Positions 43,936 to 52,788 of a stretch of DNA of 64,000 bases are shown piece by piece. Source of the DNA: CAZSDP01 sp964605665. GTDB taxonomy: Bacteria; Planctomycetota; UBA8108; UBA1146. A program made the translations under genes and the position numbers. The notes beneath the pieces are model-generated. The model was given only the letters and a program-made list of their open reading frames with translations, did no database searches and was not told where the DNA came from. Every line of letters starts with the position of its first letter. The first letter of the stretch is position 1. The DNA lies in the NCBI GenBank assembly GCA_964605665.1, contig CAZSDP010000006.1, positions 89,234 to 153,233 on the forward strand. The letters run 5' to 3'.

Positions 43936-44720
43936 GCCAAACCAGGTTGGTCTTACGCCTGGAGTATGACGGGACTGATTTCCACGGCTTCGCTGAGAGC
44001 CGAGGGGTCCGCACCGTTGCCGGGGAGCTTCGCCGTATTGTCGAGCAAGTCACTCAGCAAGCTTGCGAGATAAGGGGCGCTTCTCGTACCGATACTGGAG
44101 TCCACGCACTCGATCAATGTGTACTCGTCACTGCAAATGGGCGCCTCGATACCACAGAACTTCTCCGAGCAATCAGTTCGATGCTTCCTCCAGATCTCCG
44201 CGTCGTTCGCAGCGACGTTGCGACCGAGGAGTTTCACCCAAGTGTTGATGCGATGAGGAAGCTCTACGTCTATCGAATCTGGAATGGACGGGCTCAATCG
44301 GTCCATCGTCGACGGTACGAGTGGAGAGTTGATGCACCGCTCGATATCAAAGCGATGTCAGAGGCAGCGAAGGTCCTGGTGGGCACCCACGATTTTGCGG
44401 CATTTCGAACTCGCTCTAAAGGGCAGACAGAGAACAGCGTTCGCACGATCGAATCGGTGAGGTTCGACGTGGACTTTCCAGCGATCCAGTTCCAGGTGAT
44501 CGGAGATGGATTTCTCTATCGGATGGTGAGGAATCTTGTCGGAACTCTGGTGGAGCTGGGAAGAGGGGCGATCCCACCGCAGTCGATGGCTGAGATTCTC
44601 AAGTCGTGCGATCGAACTCGATCTGGCCCTTCCGCTCCACCCCATGGCCTTTTTCTCGCCCAGCTCCAGTATCCGGGAGAGCCGCAAATCGAGATGCGCA
44701 AGTCTCTACTGGTGTGCTGA
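43920..44720 (+). CDS. truA: tRNA pseudouridine synthase A
   Basis: Converts uridines 38-40 of tRNA to pseudouridine, 266 residues. LRLEYDGTDFHGF opens the fold, the catalytic Asp lies in GASRTDTGVHAL, and RMVRNLVGTLVELGRG is the conserved C-terminal motif. GTG start 43920 overlaps the asd 3' end by 16 bases, so asd and truA are coupled. The C-terminus extends ~20 residues past the core. Confidence 0.94.
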   Translation: MADALSQTRLVLRLEYDGTDFHGFAESRGVRTVAGELRRIVEQVTQQACEIRGASRTDTGVHALDQCVLVTANGRLDTTELLRAISSMLPPDLRVVRSDVATEEFHPSVDAMRKLYVYRIWNGRAQSVHRRRYEWRVDAPLDIKAMSEAAKVLVGTHDFAAFRTRSKGQTENSVRTIESVRFDVDFPAIQFQVIGDGFLYRMVRNLVGTLVELGRGAIPPQSMAEILKSCDRTRSGPSAPPHGLFLAQLQYPGEPQIEMRKSLLVC

Positions 44721-45015
44721 TTCCGAGTCTGTTGGTTTCACACGCCATCCGGGCGATCCTCGGAGTGGTCTTCTCTCAGGAGAACAGGAGTTTTCCTCGA
44801 TCTCGTGACGGGCACGCAGATAGACTTAAGTCCTTTTTGCTAATATAGATACGGGCTTGCAGCCTCCCCTCGCCGATGGACAGCCTCTCTCTACTGTGTT
44901 ATCAAGGAAGGGCATCTGCTGAGAAGGTGTCCATGTTCCCGGGCCCTCTTGGTCTGGGCGGTTTACGTCCTGTCATCCCGATGGACTGTACGGGACGGCT
45001 TTCAGGAGATCGCCG
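44721..45015. other. Spacer before hpf
   Basis: A 295-base gap with no supported gene. It contains GACTTAAGTC followed by CTTTTTG (about 44822-44837), a short palindrome with a weak T-tract that could be a minor terminator after truA, then the promoter of hpf. Ribosome site CAGGAG precedes the hpf start. Confidence 0.35.
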
Positions 45016-45405
45016 ATGGTAATCCAGATCACAGCTCGTCACGATAGCGTCACCGACGGCATGAAGCGTTACGCAGAGGAGAAGGGTGAGAAATTGACCC
45101 GTTTCTTCTCTGGGCTCAACAAGATTGATATTGTCCTGGATGGACAAGGGCCAGCCCAGGTGGCGGAGATCATCATGACCGTGGCTGGGGCAGAGACGAT
45201 TGCGGTTTCTGCAGAGGCTCACAAGATGAACGCAGCAATTGACGCGGTCATCGATAAGGCGGAGCGTAAGGTCCGTCGTCACAAGGAGAAAGTGCGAGAC
45301 CACCGCAATTCAGAAGCTGTACCTCCGCAACCGTCGATCGAGGAGGAAGAGTCTCTCGATTCCTACAGCGACGTGATTGATCAGACCGAGTTTCCGAAGG
45401 CGTGA
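45016..45405 (+). CDS. hpf: Ribosome hibernation promoting factor (short HPF/RaiA)
   Basis: Protein of 129 residues of the short HPF/RaiA family that stalls or dimerises ribosomes in slow growth. QITARHDSVTDGMKRYAEEKGEKLTRFF is the RaiA opening, and the basic IDKAERKVRRHKEKVRDH helix contacts rRNA. A Glu-rich acidic tail (about 105-129) replaces the long-HPF C-terminal domain. ATG 45016 has CAGGAG in front. It is followed by yvcK after 118 bases. Confidence 0.9.
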   Translation: MVIQITARHDSVTDGMKRYAEEKGEKLTRFFSGLNKIDIVLDGQGPAQVAEIIMTVAGAETIAVSAEAHKMNAAIDAVIDKAERKVRRHKEKVRDHRNSEAVPPQPSIEEEESLDSYSDVIDQTEFPKA

Positions 45406-45523
45406 GTCTTTCCTTCTGAATCGGGTCATGGCTTCGAAGAGCGTCATGAATAGGCGCTCTTCAAAGCCCTTCTCTACATCGTAATCGCCGCAGAATTTCG
45501 ATTCATTATCCGAGGGGGAGGGG

Positions 45524-46507
45524 ATGCCAACAGCGAGCTTGACGAGTCAGGTCCCCGTTGTTGCCTTCGGTGGCGGTACAGGCATGTCCTGCCTTCTCAC
45601 CGGGTTGCGCGCGTATTTCGACTCGATTACTGCGGTCGTCGCCGTAACTGACAATGGTGGGTCTTCCGGGCGGCTTCGTAAAGAATTCGACATGGTTCCG
45701 CCAGGAGATATCCGTAACTGTCTACTTTCTCTTGCAGACGGTGAACCGATCTTTCGGGAGTTACTCGGATATCGATTCGAGGAGTCTGATCTCGAAGGAC
45801 ATAGCTTTGGGAATCTGCTGATCACGGCGCTGACGCGGGTGACTGGTAGTTTTGACCGAGCAGTTCGTGAGTTGAATCGTTTACTACGGGTGAAGGGACA
45901 AGTTCTCCCAGTGACCGGTCAAAAAGTCTCTTTGATTGCCGGCCATCCCGACGGAACGAAGTCCACTGGTGAAGTGCAAATTTCGAGTTCGGGAAAAGCG
46001 ATCCAGAGCCTCGAAATGCGTCCAAGAGTCTCTGAGCCGGCAGAGGATGTCGCAGAAGCGATCGAGAATGCTGAGGTTCTGATTTTTGGTCCTGGAAGCC
46101 TCTTTACTAGTGTGATTCCAGGGCTTCTTGTCGATGGAATACGACGTAGAGTTTTGGAAAACTCAGGAAAGAAAATCTACGTTGCGAATGTGATGACTCA
46201 GTGTGGTGAAACCAATGGCCTCGACCTGCCAGCTCACGTCGATGCGCTGGAACGCCACGCCGGTCAGCCGTTCATTACCGATGTTGTCGCTCATCTGGGT
46301 GAGTATCCGGCTTCACTACTCGAACGATACGCGGTCGATGGGTGTCAGCCGGTTACTGGAGTCGAAACTCTGCGAGAGCGTGAGATCGAACTACATGAAG
46401 CTGATCTCCTCGATCGAGATGCGACAACTGCCCGTCATCACTCCGGTCATTTAGCCCGCGTCATCGTGGAATTGATGAACGAGTTGGCACGGCGAAGGAC
46501 TGCCTGA
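45524..46507 (+). CDS. yvcK: YvcK / gluconeogenesis factor family protein (CofD-like)
   Basis: YvcK-type protein, 327 residues, involved in carbon flux and cell-wall balance in Bacillus. GGGTGMSCLLTGLR and TDNGGSSGRLR are the nucleotide-binding loops of the CofD-like fold, and GSLFTSVIPGLLVDGI is typical. The pocket binds UDP-sugar in characterised relatives. ATG 45524 has GAGGGGGAGGGG in front. ptsH begins two bases after its stop. In Bacillus yvcK is followed by the HPr-like gene crh, an arrangement similar to this. Confidence 0.92.
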   Translation: MPTASLTSQVPVVAFGGGTGMSCLLTGLRAYFDSITAVVAVTDNGGSSGRLRKEFDMVPPGDIRNCLLSLADGEPIFRELLGYRFEESDLEGHSFGNLLITALTRVTGSFDRAVRELNRLLRVKGQVLPVTGQKVSLIAGHPDGTKSTGEVQISSSGKAIQSLEMRPRVSEPAEDVAEAIENAEVLIFGPGSLFTSVIPGLLVDGIRRRVLENSGKKIYVANVMTQCGETNGLDLPAHVDALERHAGQPFITDVVAHLGEYPASLLERYAVDGCQPVTGVETLREREIELHEADLLDRDATTARHHSGHLARVIVELMNELARRRTA

Positions 46508-46508
46508 A

Positions 46509-46781
46509 GTGGAATTAACCGAAACCTTAGAGATTACCCATAAGACTGGATTGCATGCCCGGCCTTCGACCGAATTCGTTCGTCTTGCGCAGCAGTTTGA
46601 CGCAGACGTTCGAGTCTCTTTACCTGAGGGACCAGAGGTTGATGGAAAGAGCATCATCGCCGTACTTGGGCTGGGGGTGGCACCCGGCACGAGTATCGTC
46701 GTGAAGGTCCAAGGGAACGAAGCGGAAGCGGCGATGGCCGCATTGGTTGATCTCGTTCGTTCTGACTTCGGAGCGAAGTAG
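46509..46781 (+). CDS. ptsH: Phosphocarrier protein HPr
   Basis: HPr of 90 residues. The phosphorylated His is His16 in GLHARPST and Ser48 (DGKSIIAVLGLG) occupies the Ser46 position used by HPr kinase, so both phosphorylation types are possible. GTG 46509 starts two bases past the yvcK stop. No EII permease gene is in the window, so the phosphorelay may be regulatory instead of transporting a sugar. ptsI follows after about 78 bases. Confidence 0.93.
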   Translation: MELTETLEITHKTGLHARPSTEFVRLAQQFDADVRVSLPEGPEVDGKSIIAVLGLGVAPGTSIVVKVQGNEAEAAMAALVDLVRSDFGAK

Positions 46782-46798
46782 GTTTCAGGGGCCGTTTG

Positions 46799-46824
46799 CG
46801 ATCTGAAACTTGAAGTTCAGATCG
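46799..46824 (+). promoter_or_regulatory. Hairpin between ptsH and ptsI
   Basis: Nine-bp perfect stem (46799-46807 with 46816-46824) with an 8-base loop in the ptsH-ptsI spacer. It has no U-tract, so it is more likely an mRNA-processing or stability element, or a dimer operator, than a terminator. It could set the HPr:EI ratio. Confidence 0.45.
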
Positions 46825-46859
46825 TGTGACCGAGTTGACCATCAGAGAGGGAAGCCTCT

Positions 46860-48602
46860 GTGCAGCTCAAAAAGGGGATCCCCGTCTCGCCTGGGATCGC
46901 AATCCGTCAGGCTTTTGTGCTTGATACCGAAGAACTGCGGATTCCGCAGCGCTTCGTTGAAAAGCAAGAAGTCGAGTCGGAAGTAGAGCGATTTGAGCAG
47001 GGCGTTCTCGACGCCCAAAAGAGTCTCGCAGCTGAGATCAGCCGACTCGATTCGAAGATCGAGATTCACACCCAGATTCTCGAGATACACAAAGACCTCA
47101 TCGCAGATCCGATCCTCAAGAACGAGATCATCGAGGGGATTCGCGATCACCAATACACGGCTGAGCACGCCGTTTCGAGAGTTCTCAATCGCTACATCAA
47201 AAAGTTCCAGGCGATGAATTCGCCGATCCTCGCAGAGAGGGTCCACGATCTCTACGATGTGGAGAAGTTGATTCTGTCGACGCTTCTCGGTCGTCGCATG
47301 GAGACGATCAATACTCTCGAGCAAGAAGTCGTGTTGATCGCACACAACTTGACTCCAGCTCAGACCGCCAAACTAGACACGCGCTGGATCCATGGTTTTG
47401 CGACAGATGTCGGCGGAAAGACCTCTCACACTGCAATCATGGCGCGCGCGCTGGGCATCCCAGCAGTGGTCGGTCTCGAGGAGATTTCAACCACTGCTAT
47501 CGGTGGCGACGTGATGATCATCGATGGATTCCGTGGAGTTGTGCTCATCGATCCCGATGAGCGAACATTGGAAGAGTATCGACAGAAGGACGCGGACACG
47601 CGTCGAGTTGCCCGACGATTGCGCCGGCAAACAAAACTACCTTCAGAGTCGATTGATGGGCACCCAGTCGAGATTCAAGCGAACATCGAGCTTCCGCAAG
47701 AGGTCCACACCTCAGTGGAGATGGGCGCAAATGGAATCGGTTTGTTTCGAACAGAGTTCATTTACTTCCAGTCACCTAGAAATGGTGAAGAACTCCACTT
47801 CCAAAACTACCGTATGGTGCTGCAAGAGCTCGCAGGGCGCCCCCTCACGATCCGAACTCTTGATCTTGGGGGAGATAAAGCGGTTGAGGATGTTACCCCG
47901 CTCATAGAAGACAATCCGTTCTTGGGTTGCCGATCTATTCGCTGGTGCCTATTGCGCCCCGATATCTTTCGCGATCAGCTTCGAGCGGTTCTGAGGGCAT
48001 CTACCCTCGGACCTGTTCGTTTGATGTTTCCCATGATCACTTCGATTCATGAGCTAGACCGTGCTCTTGTTCTTCTGGATCAGGTCAAAGAAGAGCTTCG
48101 ACGTGAAGGCGTTGCATTCGACGAGAGAATGCCGGTAGGGGTGATGGTTGAAGTGCCTTCTCTGGCATTGATCGCCGATCTCCTCGCTTCTCGTGTGGAT
48201 TTCTTGAGTGTTGGCACGAATGACCTCGTTCAGTACACCTTGGCGGTTGACCGTGGTAACGAGCATGTTGCGGACCTCTATGATCCGGTGCATCCAGCCA
48301 TTCTCCGTCTCTTGGTCCAATTGCTAGACGTGAGTCGCCGCTGGGAGATTGAAGTCTCGGTCTGCGGTGAGATGGCTGCTGAACCTCTCTATCTGCCGCT
48401 GCTGCTCGGCCTTGGGTTGCGTAAACTCAGCGTTAGTCCTCAGATGATACCTGAGGCGAAGCAGGTGATTCGCGCGATCAAGGTTTTTGAAGCGGAAGAA
48501 CTTGCGGCACGCTGCTTGGAGATGAGTGATGGAGTCTCGATTACTCGAGCACTCCGCCGCTGGGCGATCGAGAATCTCCCCTTCGCGGGATCGCGAATCT
48601 GA
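46860..48602 (+). CDS. ptsI: Phosphoenolpyruvate-protein phosphotransferase (enzyme I)
   Basis: Enzyme I, 580 residues, which transfers phosphate from PEP to HPr. The phosphohistidine is His190 in GGKTSHTAIMARALGIPAVVG. The PEP-binding barrel shows GIGLFRTEFIYFQ, RTLDLGGDK, NPFLGCRSIR and SVGTNDLVQYTLAVDRGN, with the catalytic VCGEMAAE loop near the C-terminus. GTG start 46860. Complete. Context with yvcK and ptsH points to regulation of carbon metabolism. Confidence 0.95.
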   Translation: MQLKKGIPVSPGIAIRQAFVLDTEELRIPQRFVEKQEVESEVERFEQGVLDAQKSLAAEISRLDSKIEIHTQILEIHKDLIADPILKNEIIEGIRDHQYTAEHAVSRVLNRYIKKFQAMNSPILAERVHDLYDVEKLILSTLLGRRMETINTLEQEVVLIAHNLTPAQTAKLDTRWIHGFATDVGGKTSHTAIMARALGIPAVVGLEEISTTAIGGDVMIIDGFRGVVLIDPDERTLEEYRQKDADTRRVARRLRRQTKLPSESIDGHPVEIQANIELPQEVHTSVEMGANGIGLFRTEFIYFQSPRNGEELHFQNYRMVLQELAGRPLTIRTLDLGGDKAVEDVTPLIEDNPFLGCRSIRWCLLRPDIFRDQLRAVLRASTLGPVRLMFPMITSIHELDRALVLLDQVKEELRREGVAFDERMPVGVMVEVPSLALIADLLASRVDFLSVGTNDLVQYTLAVDRGNEHVADLYDPVHPAILRLLVQLLDVSRRWEIEVSVCGEMAAEPLYLPLLLGLGLRKLSVSPQMIPEAKQVIRAIKVFEAEELAARCLEMSDGVSITRALRRWAIENLPFAGSRI

Positions 48603-48982
48603 GCTGATTCAGTCAGTAAGGCCCTTATAAGATGATTTTGGGCCAATCGCGTTAAAAGTTCTTATTGATCCTAAGCCCGATGATCGCGCGTAATTGCCTC
48701 TCTCCCACAAGAACCGTGCCTGCGCCGTTTGACGGTCTCGAATCCCTGTACCTATACTTACAGGGACCCTCCTCACGTGGCGGTGTCCCCGCCCGGTGAT
48801 TCCGGCCAAGTTGTCTTTGGTCGAGAACTCCCAGGTTGAAATACCAAATGCTCAACGCATCGACTCTCGGGGTGGCCCCGTACCGACACCGTGATCGGAA
48901 TGAGTCGGTTCGTGAATCTCCGAATCTCGCACCTGGAGCTGGGTAGCGAATCGAGCCGCGAAGCGGAGAAGGCAAAACGCGA
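48603..48982. other. Long leader before the pil operon
   Basis: 380 bases without a gene. GGCCC...GGGCC (about 48618-48642) forms a weak hairpin just after ptsI. The remaining leader has no recognisable cyclic di-GMP riboswitch (I looked for the GEMM core and did not find it). A promoter for the pilM operon must be here. Confidence 0.4.
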
Positions 48983-50017
48983 ATGTTCAAACGGAGAAAC
49001 GCTCTGATCGGCCTCGACATCGGCACCAGCGAGGTGAAGGCGGTCGAATTCACCCATTTCGGTGATGGGGTAAAAGTGACCGGCTTTGGCATCGGGAGAA
49101 TCCATGATCGTGAGGATCTTCCAAATGTCATTAAGCGTGTACTCGCAGATGCGGGGATTCGCTCGAAGCGAGTTGCGTCAGCTGTGTCTGGCCGCACCGT
49201 GATCGTTAGGTATCTGAATCTTCCCACGATGGACGAAGAAGAACTCAAGGGAGCCCTCAAGTTTGAGGCGGACAAGTACATTCCGTTTGAAATCGATGAA
49301 GTTGCAATTGACGGACAGAGACTTGAAGAGATCGAGAATGCAGCTGGCGACACTGAGATGAAGTCGCTCTTGGTTGCAGTCAAGAAGGATCTGATTCAGG
49401 AGCACATCAGCTTAATCCAAGATCTCGGTTTGACTCCCGTCGTGATCGACGTCGATGCGTTTGCCTTAGGAAACGCATTTGAGCTGAGAAGTCAAAATAG
49501 CCCGAGGTTAGAAGACGAAAATCAAGTGACTGCACTCGTTGATTTGGGTGCCACGAAGACCAATATCAACATTCTAAAAGGCAGTACTTCTTGCTTCTCT
49601 CGCGAAGTCTATGTGGGTGGAAATCAACTGACTGAGGCGATTTCTTGTGACATTCATATGGATGAGAGTGAAGCGGAGGAGCTCAAGAGGAATCCACAAG
49701 GTCGCGAAGGAGAAGTGCAGGGAGCGATGACTCCTGTGCTCGATGACCTTGCTAATGAGATTCATCTCTCATTTGACTACTTCGAAAATCAATTCGATCA
49801 ACAAGTCGGCGACATTTACGTGTCCGGTGGTAGCTGCTTTACCCAAGGACTTGTCGAAGCATTTGAACGCGTTTTTGAACGAGAAATTCACTTCTGGGAT
49901 CCACTGGAAAACGTCGAAGTGCTCGCAGATCGAGTCGACGTTGAAGCGCTGCGATCCTATGCGAGCCAGCTCCCGATCGCAGTGGGACTTGGGTCACGAA
50001 TTTTAGACTGTCAGTAA
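48983..50017 (+). CDS. pilM: Type IV pilus assembly protein PilM
   Basis: Actin-like inner-membrane-associated platform protein, 344 residues. The nucleotide-binding loops ALIGLDIGTSEVKAVEF and LVDLGATKTNINI (about 187-199) are the ATPase-fold phosphate motifs of the PilM/FtsA group. A third element YVSGGSCFTQGL binds adenosine. It binds the N-terminus of PilN, which is present next door with its INLLP motif. No membrane segment. ATG 48983. First gene of pilM-pilN-pilO-TPR/pilP. Confidence 0.93.
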   Translation: MFKRRNALIGLDIGTSEVKAVEFTHFGDGVKVTGFGIGRIHDREDLPNVIKRVLADAGIRSKRVASAVSGRTVIVRYLNLPTMDEEELKGALKFEADKYIPFEIDEVAIDGQRLEEIENAAGDTEMKSLLVAVKKDLIQEHISLIQDLGLTPVVIDVDAFALGNAFELRSQNSPRLEDENQVTALVDLGATKTNINILKGSTSCFSREVYVGGNQLTEAISCDIHMDESEAEELKRNPQGREGEVQGAMTPVLDDLANEIHLSFDYFENQFDQQVGDIYVSGGSCFTQGLVEAFERVFEREIHFWDPLENVEVLADRVDVEALRSYASQLPIAVGLGSRILDCQ

Positions 50018-50056
50018 TCACTTGAAGAAGAGCGTGCAGGAAAGGTTGCAAGGCTA

Positions 50057-50770
50057 GTGATCAAGATCAACCTTCTACCTCCGGAGCTTCAGAGAGCCGC
50101 TAGTTTGCCAAAGCTGGTGTTCTACACCTTGGCGTCTAGCGTGGTGACGGTGATGCTGATCGGCATCGCTGCGCTATGGATCTGGATCGATACCGGAAAC
50201 ATGAAAAAGAACCTTGAGAATCGACGGGCTGAAGTCTCTCAGGTCGAGCAGCAAGCGAGTCAGCTCGACCGATTGAATGAGGATATCGCGTACTACAAAG
50301 AGCGTGAGAAAGCGATCATCCAGATCAAGACCCGGCGGATTCTCTGGGGCGCAAAGTTGGATCAACTCGTCTCGTTGACGCCAAACGACATTTGGATCAC
50401 CAAGCTGGAGATGGACACTTTAGATCCTGGTGAATACCGGTGGGAACAGGGCGCAAACCAAAGTGGAGGGCACCTCAGTCTCACTTGCTATTCAGACGGA
50501 ACCGATCCCTCTAGCTTCACCCGATTCCGTTCGAATCTCACCGATGATCCGCGGCTCTTCGCTCAGCTCATCGATACGAGTTGCCTCCCCGACAACTTCT
50601 TCGGCGACTTTTTGGGCCTGTCCGATCTCGCGTGGACATTGGTGGAGGGTGAAGAAGATGAGCCAGACTTCTTGCAGTCGACAATCACGATCGATTTGAA
50701 GCCACTGCATGAAAAGCCGGTCTCTGAGGCGCCGCTGAATGACCCCAAGAGCTCAGGAAAGAAGGGCTAG
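50057..50770 (+). CDS. pilN: Type IV pilus assembly protein PilN
   Basis: Bitopic inner-membrane protein, 237 residues. The N-terminal cytoplasmic INLLPPELQ is the PilM-binding motif. A membrane helix (LVFYTLASSVVTVMLIGIAALWIWI, about 21-45) is followed by a coiled coil (ENRRAEVSQVEQQASQLDRL) and a ferredoxin-like periplasmic domain. The C-terminal ~20 residues are charged. GTG 50057. The gene overlaps no neighbour but pilO starts two bases after its stop. Confidence 0.9.
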   Translation: MIKINLLPPELQRAASLPKLVFYTLASSVVTVMLIGIAALWIWIDTGNMKKNLENRRAEVSQVEQQASQLDRLNEDIAYYKEREKAIIQIKTRRILWGAKLDQLVSLTPNDIWITKLEMDTLDPGEYRWEQGANQSGGHLSLTCYSDGTDPSSFTRFRSNLTDDPRLFAQLIDTSCLPDNFFGDFLGLSDLAWTLVEGEEDEPDFLQSTITIDLKPLHEKPVSEAPLNDPKSSGKKG

Positions 50771-50772
50771 GC

Positions 50773-51438
50773 ATGAAACTCACCGAGAAGCAACAGCTGA
50801 TCGCCATCATTGTGGGGAGTGCCATTTTGGTCCTTGGCGAGATCACTTTCGCACTCTTGAGCTATTCCGATCGCGGAGAGTTGCGCACAGAGTTGGAGAC
50901 TCTCGAACATCGTCAAGTTCTGGCAGAAGGCAAGCTAGTTCTGATTCCACAACTGCAGCTGCGTGCGCAGGAAATGTCGGAAATCGTCGAGCAGTACACG
51001 GAGATTCTTCCGCGCGAGGACGAAGTGAGTCCTGACGCGTTTCTCGATGACATTTCTGCTCTATGCAAGGAAGTGGGCTTGGAAATCACTAGCGCACAGC
51101 CAATCGCAGTTAAAGTCGAGCAGAAGAAGCGAGTTCGGGGGCGAACACCACAGCAGGCAAGAAATGAGACTCCTCCTCCTGCAAAGAACTTCGTGCAACA
51201 CAAGTACCGCTTCGAAATGGAGGGTGACTTCTCCGCGCTGCATCGGTTCATCAACGGCGTTGAGAACCACACCCGGTTCCTTCAGGTCGATCATTTGTTG
51301 ATCGAGCAGTTGGCGAGTAAGGGCAGAAACAACCAGAGTAAACTTGAGCGTTCTCAGAACCCACGCAAGGCACTCACAGTCGAAGTTTCTACCTATACCT
51401 ATTCGGCGATGCCTCAGAGTGAGGGGATGAGCCAGTGA
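50773..51438 (+). CDS. pilO: Type IV pilus assembly protein PilO
   Basis: PilN partner of 221 residues. One N-terminal membrane helix (LIAIIVGSAILVLGEITFALL, about 8-28), a coiled coil (about 32-75), then a ferredoxin-like domain (YRFEMEGDFSALHRFINGVENHTRFLQVDHLLI). A basic Pro/Arg-rich stretch (about 115-135) lies between. The stop overlaps the TPR/PilP gene by four bases (GTGA). The motif FSALHRFINGVE is a PilO hallmark. Confidence 0.9.
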   Translation: MKLTEKQQLIAIIVGSAILVLGEITFALLSYSDRGELRTELETLEHRQVLAEGKLVLIPQLQLRAQEMSEIVEQYTEILPREDEVSPDAFLDDISALCKEVGLEITSAQPIAVKVEQKKRVRGRTPQQARNETPPPAKNFVQHKYRFEMEGDFSALHRFINGVENHTRFLQVDHLLIEQLASKGRNNQSKLERSQNPRKALTVEVSTYTYSAMPQSEGMSQ

Positions 51439-52715
51439 GATACTCAAGACTAGAGAAGAGACTGTTCATCGCGCTACTTGTTTTCGTGATGATGACGTTT
51501 TTCCCTACGATGCACTTCGCACAGTCCGACGTCTCCGAAACTGGCGTGGAGTCTGCAACGGCTGCTGAGAGCCCGCGGGCTGTCGATAGCGATCGCAGAG
51601 TCCAAGAACTGCGAAGATACGTCAAAGACGATATCTCGAGGGGGAATTGGGCGCGCGCTCAAAGGAACCTCGGCGAACTTGTTTCTCTGCGGAAGTTCGA
51701 TCCGGAATTTCAAGTGACGCTTGGATTGGTCTTCCGAGAATTGGGCGAACTGTCGGAGGCACGGCGAAAGTACCGCGATTACGTCGAAGCGAATGGAAAT
51801 CAGGCTCTGGCTTCCTTCTTGTTAGCAGAGTCGTACGCTCAGGAAAAGCAGCGAGAGCAGGCGCTCGAACACCTTGAGGATGCTGCGCAGGCTGGGATGA
51901 ATGTGATGCGGGCGGCACGGCGATTTCCCGCGCTATTGCCGTACACCCAAGACACTCAGTTCATCCGATTGTCTCTGCGCTTGGAAAACTATGAGCTTCA
52001 GAAGTCCGGTCCAGGAAGAACCGATCCCTTTACTCCGGAAGTGGGGGGGAGAGGTTTGGCTCAAGGTGGTGACGCCGATCTACAGTGGTCTCGTCAGCGG
52101 CAAGAGACGATTCTCGACCTGGCACAAGATCAGCTGAAGCGAGTTGAATTTGCACTTCGCAGCCAAGACGAAGAGTCGGCGATGGCTGCCTATCGCAAAC
52201 TTCAAGAGCAGGTGCCATATCTGGAGAGCTTTACCGAGCCAGATTTGGCTGCTGAGTTCCGTTCCACGATTGCTCGCTTGGCAGACATTGAAGAGTTGAT
52301 CAAAGGACTGAAGTTGACCTATCTCTACGACCAAGCCAAGTCAGAGATTGAGAGTATGGAGCGCGCGTTCCTCAATCGAGACTTCCCGGTGATCGACAAG
52401 CGAAGAAGTGAAGTAGAGAAGATCGCTCGCGAAATCGAAACAACAGACGAGACCTACTTTGAAGTCTCTGAGCTCGTCCGCGAGACCGCTGATAACTGGG
52501 TCAATCGTGCGAGAATCTGGCGTGAGTTCAATACGCTCGATTTGGTGGTCCAGGGCATTGTGATTTCGGAAGACGATCGATTTGGAATCATCGATAACCG
52601 AATTCTTCGGGTGGGCAGCACTCATGAGAATCTACAAGTCGTGAAGATTGAACCAAACCAAGTGTGGTTCCTTTTTCAGGGAGAGCAGATTCCGCTCGTT
52701 TTCCGCAAGTACTGA
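51435..52715 (+). CDS. TPR protein with C-terminal PilP-like domain
   Basis: 426 residues in the place of pilP. A signal peptide or anchor (FIALLVFVMMTFFPTMHFAQ) is followed by TPR-like repeats (about 55-150) and a long coiled coil (about 215-350). The last ~60 residues (LVVQGIVISEDDRFGIIDNRILRVGS...VWFLFQGEQIPLVFRK) match the beta domain of PilP/GspC that docks on the secretin. PilP is normally ~170 residues and a lipoprotein; here there is no lipobox and the N-terminal half is replaced by TPRs. GTG 51435 overlaps pilO. A terminator follows, so it ends the operon. Confidence 0.78.
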   Translation: MRYSRLEKRLFIALLVFVMMTFFPTMHFAQSDVSETGVESATAAESPRAVDSDRRVQELRRYVKDDISRGNWARAQRNLGELVSLRKFDPEFQVTLGLVFRELGELSEARRKYRDYVEANGNQALASFLLAESYAQEKQREQALEHLEDAAQAGMNVMRAARRFPALLPYTQDTQFIRLSLRLENYELQKSGPGRTDPFTPEVGGRGLAQGGDADLQWSRQRQETILDLAQDQLKRVEFALRSQDEESAMAAYRKLQEQVPYLESFTEPDLAAEFRSTIARLADIEELIKGLKLTYLYDQAKSEIESMERAFLNRDFPVIDKRRSEVEKIAREIETTDETYFEVSELVRETADNWVNRARIWREFNTLDLVVQGIVISEDDRFGIIDNRILRVGSTHENLQVVKIEPNQVWFLFQGEQIPLVFRKY

Positions 52716-52745
52716 TTTTCAACTGTACGCAGATGCATTTCGAGT

Positions 52746-52788
52746 GCCGAAGGGGTAGAGGTGATTCCTCTACCCCTTCGGCTTTTTT
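52746..52788 (+). terminator. Intrinsic terminator after the pilM operon
   Basis: Perfect 16-bp stem (52746-52761 with 52767-52782), 5-base loop, followed by six T. It ends the pilM-pilN-pilO-TPR/pilP transcript, so pilQ needs its own promoter. Confidence 0.93.

Noticed and set aside
48603..48982. Cyclic di-GMP riboswitch in the pil leader
   Set aside because: No GEMM-like core pairing could be found by eye.
48652..49383. 243-codon minus-strand frame covering the pil leader and pilM 5' end
   Set aside because: Ser/Arg-rich shadow of pilM without a ribosome site; pilM is clearly the gene.
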